Assembly (NCBI GenBank): GCA_021297895.1
Contig: JAJTHN010000036.1
Location: forward strand, 16,390 to 80,389
Origin: Phycisphaeraceae bacterium
GTDB taxonomy: Bacteria > Planctomycetota > Phycisphaerae > Phycisphaerales > UBA1924
Direction: 5' to 3'
DNA length: 64,000 nt
Shown: piece by piece, positions 59,718-64,000 of the stretch
Numbering within the stretch: position 1 is the stretch's first letter
Layout of the letters: the number at the start of each line of letters is the position of its first letter
Notes under the pieces: model-generated
What the model saw: the letters and a program-made list of their open reading frames with translations, nothing else
Database searches by the model: none
Told to the model about the DNA's origin: nothing
Program-made: the position numbers and the translations under genes

Positions 59718-59998
59718 ATGCACCCGGGCGACGAACGAATCACCGCGATCGTGCGCGAGGCGATGCGTCAGCCGGCGCAGACCCGAGCCGCGTTCATTCG
59801 CGCCCGGTGCGTCGGCGATTATGCGCTGCTGCGATCGGCGCTGACGGCCCTGAGCCGCGAGGAGTCCATGACGCTGGTCGACCAGACGCAGGTGCGTCCG
59901 GACTCGATCGAAGCGATGACGATCGCCCCGGAAGAAGCGGGGCCTGCTGTGCCGCGTGATGCGGCGGTCGCCCGGATCGACTCCGGCCGGCGCGGGCA
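59718..59998 (+). pseudogene. N-terminal fragment of a Ser/Thr kinase, out of frame with the kinase domain
   Basis: From the ATG at 59718 the frame reads MHPGDERITAIVREAMRQP and RAAFIRARCVGDYALLRSAL, the typical first ~50 residues of planctomycete Ser/Thr kinases (ER...AL...R..FL...C..D..LR.EV..L). It continues through ESMTLVDQTQVRP and DAAVARIDSG, then runs out of frame. The kinase domain starts in the next frame (+1) within the same ~40 bases. A single-base insertion or deletion near 59960-59995 is implied, either a true frameshift or a sequencing error. Confidence 0.55.
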
Positions 59999-61542
59999 TG
60001 CGGCGGCTCGGCGCGTACACGATCCTGGATGTGCTGGGCGAGGGAGGCATGGGTGTGGTCTATCGCGCCCGGCAGGAGCGGCCCAGCCGCGAGGTCGCGC
60101 TGAAGGTGCTCCGCGCGGGCATGCTCACGCCGAGGCTCCAGCGCCGCTTCGAACTTGAGGCCGAGTTGCTCGGCCGGCTGGACCATCCGGGCATCGCGCG
60201 GATCTTCGAGGCGGGCATCGCGGCGATGTCGATCTCCGGCCAGGTCGGCGGCGAGGCGGTTCAGCCGTTCTTTGCCATGGAACTGGTCTCCGGCAGCCCG
60301 CTGACGGACTTCGCACGCGCGCGCGGGCTGGGGCTGCGCGAGAGGCTGGACCTGCTTCGGCAGGTCTGCGATGCGGTGGAGCACGCGCACCGCAAGGGCG
60401 TGGTGCACCGCGACCTCAAGCCCGGCAACATCCTCGTCGCGCTCAACGCACGCGGCAACGCGGGCATCAAGGTGCTGGACTTCGGCGTCGCCCGCGTGGG
60501 CCAGAGCGAACAGGACTCGGCACGGGCCGCGCAGCACACCGAGGCCGGCCAGCTCGTGGGCACCGTGCCGTACATGTCTCCGGAGCAGGTGCTCGGGCGG
60601 CTCGATGAGGTCGACGCCCAGAGCGACGTGTATGCGCTTGGTGTGGTGATGTACGAACTGTCGTCGGGCCGGCTGCCGATCGACGTGCAGGGCATGGACC
60701 TCCTCCAGAGCGCGCGAGCGATCTCGCAGCGCGAGCCCGCAACGCTGACGATCGACGGCGAGCAGGCCCCGGGCGATCTGCGCGCCATCGCGGCCCGCGC
60801 TCTTGAGAAGGACCGCACCCGGCGATATAAGAGCGCGAGCGAACTGAGCGAGGATCTGCGCCGCTATCTCGAACACGAGCCCGTGCGGGCGCGTCCGCCG
60901 AGCCGCGTGTACCAGTCGCGCAAGTTCGTTCGTCGCAACCGCGGGCCGGTCGCGGCGGTGGCCGTGGTGATGTTCGTCCTGATCGGCGGCGTGGTGGCGA
61001 CGGCGTATCGGGCGCGCCAGGCAACACTCGGACGGACCCTTGCGGAGCAGCGCGAGGCACGTGCGTTGGCGGCCGAGGCGCGGGCGCGCGACGAGGCGGA
61101 GACCGCCGAGCAGATCAACCGGTTCATCACCGGGCTGTTCGGGGCGATCAACCCGGAGCAGGCGCAGGGGCGTGAGCCGACGATCCGCGAACTGGTCGAC
61201 AACGCATCTCGGCAGATCGAGGACCAGTTCGCCGACCGGCCGCTGGTCGAGTCCGCGGTCCGGCGCACGCTCGGCACGACCTATCGGGGTCTGGGGCGGT
61301 ACGAAGAGGGCGCGCTGATGCTCCGGCGGTCGCTGGAGTTGCTCGAGTCGGCGCTGCCGCCGGGCGATGCGCTGACGCGCGATGTCGAGCGTGAGCTCGT
61401 GCTGCTGCTGACGGATTGGGGGCGATTCGAGGAAGCCGAAAAGCGCTCGACCGCGTCGCTCGAGCGCGTGCGATCCCAGGGGAGGGAGCAATCGATCGAC
61501 GGCGTGCGGGCGATGCTCGATGTATCCCGCGTGCTGCAGTAG
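59956..61542 (+). CDS. Serine/threonine protein kinase with membrane helix; ends at an in-frame amber codon
   Basis: Kinase part of a broken gene. Conserved motifs are intact: YTILDVLGEGGMGVVYRA (P-loop), VALKVLRAG (Lys), VVHRDLKPGNILVAL (catalytic loop), VLDFGVAR and TVPYMSPEQVLG. A membrane helix (GPVAAVAVVMFVLIGGVVATAY) at about residues 320-340 is followed by an extracytoplasmic helical region with TPR-like repeats. The frame stops at TAG (61540-61542) in ...DVSRVLQ-stop, yet the same frame then continues TGRGREALPLLERAVEVS, an evident continuation. CAG to TAG would be a single transition. The start at 59956 has no ribosome site. Kinase activity could persist in the truncated form. Confidence 0.8.
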   Translation: MMRRSPGSTPAGAGMRRLGAYTILDVLGEGGMGVVYRARQERPSREVALKVLRAGMLTPRLQRRFELEAELLGRLDHPGIARIFEAGIAAMSISGQVGGEAVQPFFAMELVSGSPLTDFARARGLGLRERLDLLRQVCDAVEHAHRKGVVHRDLKPGNILVALNARGNAGIKVLDFGVARVGQSEQDSARAAQHTEAGQLVGTVPYMSPEQVLGRLDEVDAQSDVYALGVVMYELSSGRLPIDVQGMDLLQSARAISQREPATLTIDGEQAPGDLRAIAARALEKDRTRRYKSASELSEDLRRYLEHEPVRARPPSRVYQSRKFVRRNRGPVAAVAVVMFVLIGGVVATAYRARQATLGRTLAEQREARALAAEARARDEAETAEQINRFITGLFGAINPEQAQGREPTIRELVDNASRQIEDQFADRPLVESAVRRTLGTTYRGLGRYEEGALMLRRSLELLESALPPGDALTRDVERELVLLLTDWGRFEEAEKRSTASLERVRSQGREQSIDGVRAMLDVSRVLQ

Positions 61543-61584
61543 ACCGGGCGTGGGCGCGAGGCGCTGCCGCTGCTCGAGCGCGCA

Positions 61585-62445
61585 GTGGAGGTCTCCGGCC
61601 GGGTCATGCCCGAGGATGATGCCGAGCGCGTGACGGCGCTGCACAATCTGGGCACGGCGCTGAAGGACTACGGCCAACTGGCGCGGGGCATCCCGCTGCT
61701 TCGAGAGGCGCTGGTGCTCCGCGAGCGGATCCACGGGCCGGAGCATCCGTTCACGCTCTACACGATGAACAACCTCGGCGCGGCGCTACATCGCGACGGA
61801 AAGACCGATGAGGCCGAGACGCTGCTCAGGCTCACGCTCGAGCGCCGCGAGAAGGTTCTCGGCCGATCGCACGCCGCGACGCTGACGACGCTCTCGAACC
61901 TCGCGGTGGTGTACACCGACACGGGCCGTCGCGAAGCGGCGCTGCCGCTGCAGGAGCGGGCCTTTGAAGGCTGGACGAATTCGCTCGGCGAGAGCCACCC
62001 CAAGACGCTCACGGCGATGGCCAACCTCGCGTACATGTACGACGATGGCGGCAGGCTCGACGATGCCGAACGGCTCTTCCGCCGGGCGCTGACCCTTCAG
62101 AGCGCCAGCGGCAACGCCGACGCGGAACTGCTCGGGACGATGAACAACCTCGCGATGCTCCTTGTCCGCCGCGGCAATCTCGTCGAGGCCGAGAGCACCT
62201 ATCGGGCTCTTCTGGACCTCTGCGGCAAGACGCTGCCGCCGGAGCACATGTACGTGGGCATCTTCCGCAACAACTTCGGCAAGTGCCTGACGCTGGCGGG
62301 AAAACTCGACGAGGCGCAGCGTGAACTGGACCAGAGCGAGTCCCTGCTCAAGGCCAGACTGCCCGAAGGTCACGCGCGGCTCAAGCGGGCGCAGGAGCGG
62401 CGGGACGCGCTGAACGCTCGCCGCCAGTCCGCCGGCGGCGGCTGA
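61585..62445 (+). CDS. TPR-repeat C-terminal portion separated from the kinase by the amber codon
   Basis: 286 residues from a GTG at 61585; the frame is open from 61543 and is the same frame as the kinase. It encodes about six TPR units: HNLGTALKDYGQLARGIPLLREALVLRERIHG, MNNLGAALHRDGKTDEAETLLRLTLERREKVLG, LSNLAVVYTDTGRREAALPL and so on. Such TPR tails are normal for this kinase family and bind protein partners. No ribosome site suits a separate start, so without readthrough or repair this region is unlikely to be made. It ends 15 bases before the convergent phosphatase gene. Confidence 0.7.
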   Translation: MEVSGRVMPEDDAERVTALHNLGTALKDYGQLARGIPLLREALVLRERIHGPEHPFTLYTMNNLGAALHRDGKTDEAETLLRLTLERREKVLGRSHAATLTTLSNLAVVYTDTGRREAALPLQERAFEGWTNSLGESHPKTLTAMANLAYMYDDGGRLDDAERLFRRALTLQSASGNADAELLGTMNNLAMLLVRRGNLVEAESTYRALLDLCGKTLPPEHMYVGIFRNNFGKCLTLAGKLDEAQRELDQSESLLKARLPEGHARLKRAQERRDALNARRQSAGGG

Positions 62446-62460
62446 GCAAGCCGGCGCGGC

Positions 62461-63780
62461 TCACGCCGCGGGATCGCCCCGCGCCACCGCGAGAACGGTC
62501 ACATCATCCGCCAGGGGCGTGCCGCCCGCGTGGTCCCGCACGAGCGCCACGATCCTCTGGACGATGATCTCCGATCCCAGGCCCGCGCACGCGTCCAGCA
62601 GCGCGGTCAGCCGCGGCAGGCCCAGCATCGTGCCGTCGCGGGCGTGCGCCTCGAAGACGCCGTCGCTGACCATCACCAGCGCGCCGCGCGGCGCGATCGT
62701 CAGGTTCATCGCCGGCGTCGGTGCCGCGTCGCGGTCGCTGATCACGCCCAGCGGGATCATGTTCGGCGCGTGCGATGTGACACGCCGGCCCGCGGGCGCT
62801 GCGGGGTCGATCGTGAAGATCGGCCCCTGGCCCGCGCTGAGCAGCTCGACGTGCCCCGTGTCCGGCGCGACCGACGCGAGCGCGAACGTGACGAAGCGAC
62901 CGTCTCCCGCATCGAGGCACATGAGCTCGTTGATCTGCTTCATCGCCTCCGGCAGCGGGTGCACCATCACCATCGCGCGGACATACGCCCTGCACGCGCT
63001 GGCGAGCAGCGCGGGGCCGACACCGTGACCCGTCACATCGCCCAGCCCCAGCAGAAGCCTGCCGTCGGGGCACATGGCCCAGTCGAAAAAGTCGCCACCG
63101 GCGTATGCCGCCGGCTCGGCGTACGACGCGACGCTCAGGCCCGGGGTGTTCGGCTGGCCCACGGGGCGCAGCGAGTCCTGAATCTCGCGCGCGATCCGCA
63201 GCTCCCGCTCCAGAGCCGCGGCACGCAGCCGCTGATCCTCGAGCTGCCGCTCCGCCGTCACATCGCGCGAGAGGCCCATGAGCAACGGCCGCCCCGTGCG
63301 CGGATGGATGAACGGAATGTCGTGCTGACGCAGAAAGCCCGGCGTGCCGTCGGGACGGATGTACGGCAGATTGTCCGTAATGCGAGGCACGCCCTCGGCC
63401 ATGACCTTGCGGCAGACCTCGCTGAAGTACGCCCCCTGGCCCGGACGCGTGTCGACATCCTCAAGCCTGCGCCCCCACAAGTCCTCCGCCCGCTGGAAGC
63501 CGAAGTACCGCGCCACGTGGGCGTTGCAGTACCGGAACCGCATCTCGTGATCGTGAACGTAGAAGAACTCCGGCAGCAGTTCCAGAACCTTCGCGACCAT
63601 CTCGAGCTTCTCGGCATCGCTGGGCTCTAGAGAGGGATCGGCGGGGACAACTTCCGGTCGACGTTCATCGCCGGATGACTGGGACTCTGGGGAGTGTGAC
63701 GCGACTTCTTCGGCCATGGTCTGAAGTTGTATGGTCAGCAGAACGGTCGGCTTCGGATCTCGATAGACTTTCGTCGTCAT
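62461..63780 (-). CDS. PAS domain plus SpoIIE-type PP2C phosphatase
   Basis: 439 residues from the ATG at 63780; an ATG at 63717 is possible and neither has a clear ribosome site. Residues ~55-190 are a PAS sensor (LPEFFYVHDHEMRFRYCNAHVARYFGF and DGTPGFLRQHDIPFIHPRTG). After a helical linker (ERELRIAREIQDSLRP) the SpoIIE/RsbU PP2C domain has the metal-binding Asp motifs YAGGDFFDW, LGDVTGHGVGPALLA, MVSDGVFEA and PLADDVTVLAV. Such enzymes dephosphorylate anti-sigma antagonist proteins to switch stress responses on. No anti-sigma pair is in the window. Convergent with the kinase-TPR gene. Confidence 0.9.
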   Translation of the reverse strand: MTTKVYRDPKPTVLLTIQLQTMAEEVASHSPESQSSGDERRPEVVPADPSLEPSDAEKLEMVAKVLELLPEFFYVHDHEMRFRYCNAHVARYFGFQRAEDLWGRRLEDVDTRPGQGAYFSEVCRKVMAEGVPRITDNLPYIRPDGTPGFLRQHDIPFIHPRTGRPLLMGLSRDVTAERQLEDQRLRAAALERELRIAREIQDSLRPVGQPNTPGLSVASYAEPAAYAGGDFFDWAMCPDGRLLLGLGDVTGHGVGPALLASACRAYVRAMVMVHPLPEAMKQINELMCLDAGDGRFVTFALASVAPDTGHVELLSAGQGPIFTIDPAAPAGRRVTSHAPNMIPLGVISDRDAAPTPAMNLTIAPRGALVMVSDGVFEAHARDGTMLGLPRLTALLDACAGLGSEIIVQRIVALVRDHAGGTPLADDVTVLAVARGDPAA

Positions 63781-63943
63781 GTTCAAGCGCTTGCTGCTGG
63801 CCATCCTGAACACCGATGCACCAACGCTGCTGCGGATGCGGGTTTGGATTCCGGCTCTGGGAATCTCTGAACAATCGCGCAACCGTCGCACGTGAATGAT
63901 CGTACCGGAATGCGGCCCGTGCCGGGCCGGTCTGGAGGCGATC

Positions 63944-64000
63944 ATGGCGGTTCGGAAGAACGAGTCGATGGGGTTTGTGGACGCGGCGCTCGACGGGCTG
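63944..64000 (+). CDS. Start of an unidentified gene cut by the window edge
   Basis: ATG at 63944 preceded by GGAGG with a 5-base spacer; the 19 visible codons read MAVRKNESMGFVDAALDGL and are open to the end of the window. Too little is visible to name a product. Divergent from the phosphatase gene. Confidence 0.5.
   Translation, partial: MAVRKNESMGFVDAALDGL

Overview
The window is a GC-rich, gene-dense piece of a bacterial chromosome. It most likely comes from a planctomycete of the class Phycisphaerae, order Phycisphaerales. The evidence is the combination of secreted proteins ending in paired 'ADIANTDG...DNGDFxxFFxxFF...GC' dockerin-like tails, zinc-ribbon membrane proteins of the 'CPRCWYEL...CSECG' type, Ser/Thr kinases fused to TPR repeats, LPS-type outer-membrane genes (LpxD, Skp/OmpH) and a HARE-type winged-helix protein. 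No tRNA, rRNA, CRISPR array, insertion sequence or phage gene was seen.

Layout. 1-2713 (minus strand) carries nuoJ, nuoK and the N-terminal two thirds of nuoL of respiratory complex I. 3-13 kb holds a secreted GH13 glycosidase with a dockerin-like tail, an AraC-HTH/receiver fusion, two large secreted dockerin-tailed proteins and an orphan HTH protein. 13.2-15.3 kb is a motA-motB-zinc-ribbon operon. 15.7-18.5 kb has a Pro/Thr/Arg-rich secreted protein and a DUF486 membrane protein. 18.5-23.7 kb has two amidohydrolase genes. 23.9-29.9 kb has PPi-dependent phosphofructokinase, a FlgI-like lipoprotein with HEAT-like repeats, a zinc-ribbon membrane protein and an S1/P1 nuclease. 30-38.5 kb has another dockerin-tailed protein, two membrane proteins, a GT1-like glycosyltransferase and a thioredoxin-fold-like secreted protein. 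38.6-39.9 kb is the rplM-rpsI operon, followed by a HARE-HTH gene with its own promoter and operator-like dyad. 41.3-49.1 kb has small genes, a second amidohydrolase pair and cstA. 49-51.7 kb has lpxD, a skp/ompH-like gene and a response regulator. 51.7-56.2 kb is an epimerase / large membrane protein / ABC ATPase operon. 56.4-59.6 kb has a candidate small RNA, a charged secreted protein and an Mrp-like ATPase. 59.7-64 kb has a Ser/Thr kinase-TPR gene broken by a frameshift and an in-frame amber codon, and a PAS-SpoIIE phosphatase.

How the genes fit together. Much of the window concerns the cell envelope and extracellular polymer use: a secreted glycosidase, dockerin-like anchors, secreted amidohydrolases next to the peptide transporter family CstA, a secreted nuclease and LPS assembly. 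Motility is present (MotA/MotB, FlgI-like protein). The most interesting signals are: (1) amidohydrolase modules that occur next to partners which have lost the same metal ligands; (2) a candidate ~150-nt sRNA with an anti-Shine-Dalgarno C-rich stretch and repeated TGTACCA sites at its promoter; (3) a 61-codon gene with its own promoter, structured leader and terminator; (4) the doubly lesioned kinase gene; (5) a FlgI domain joined to HEAT-like repeats in a putative lipoprotein. Family names come from motif recognition by eye and have not been checked by database search.
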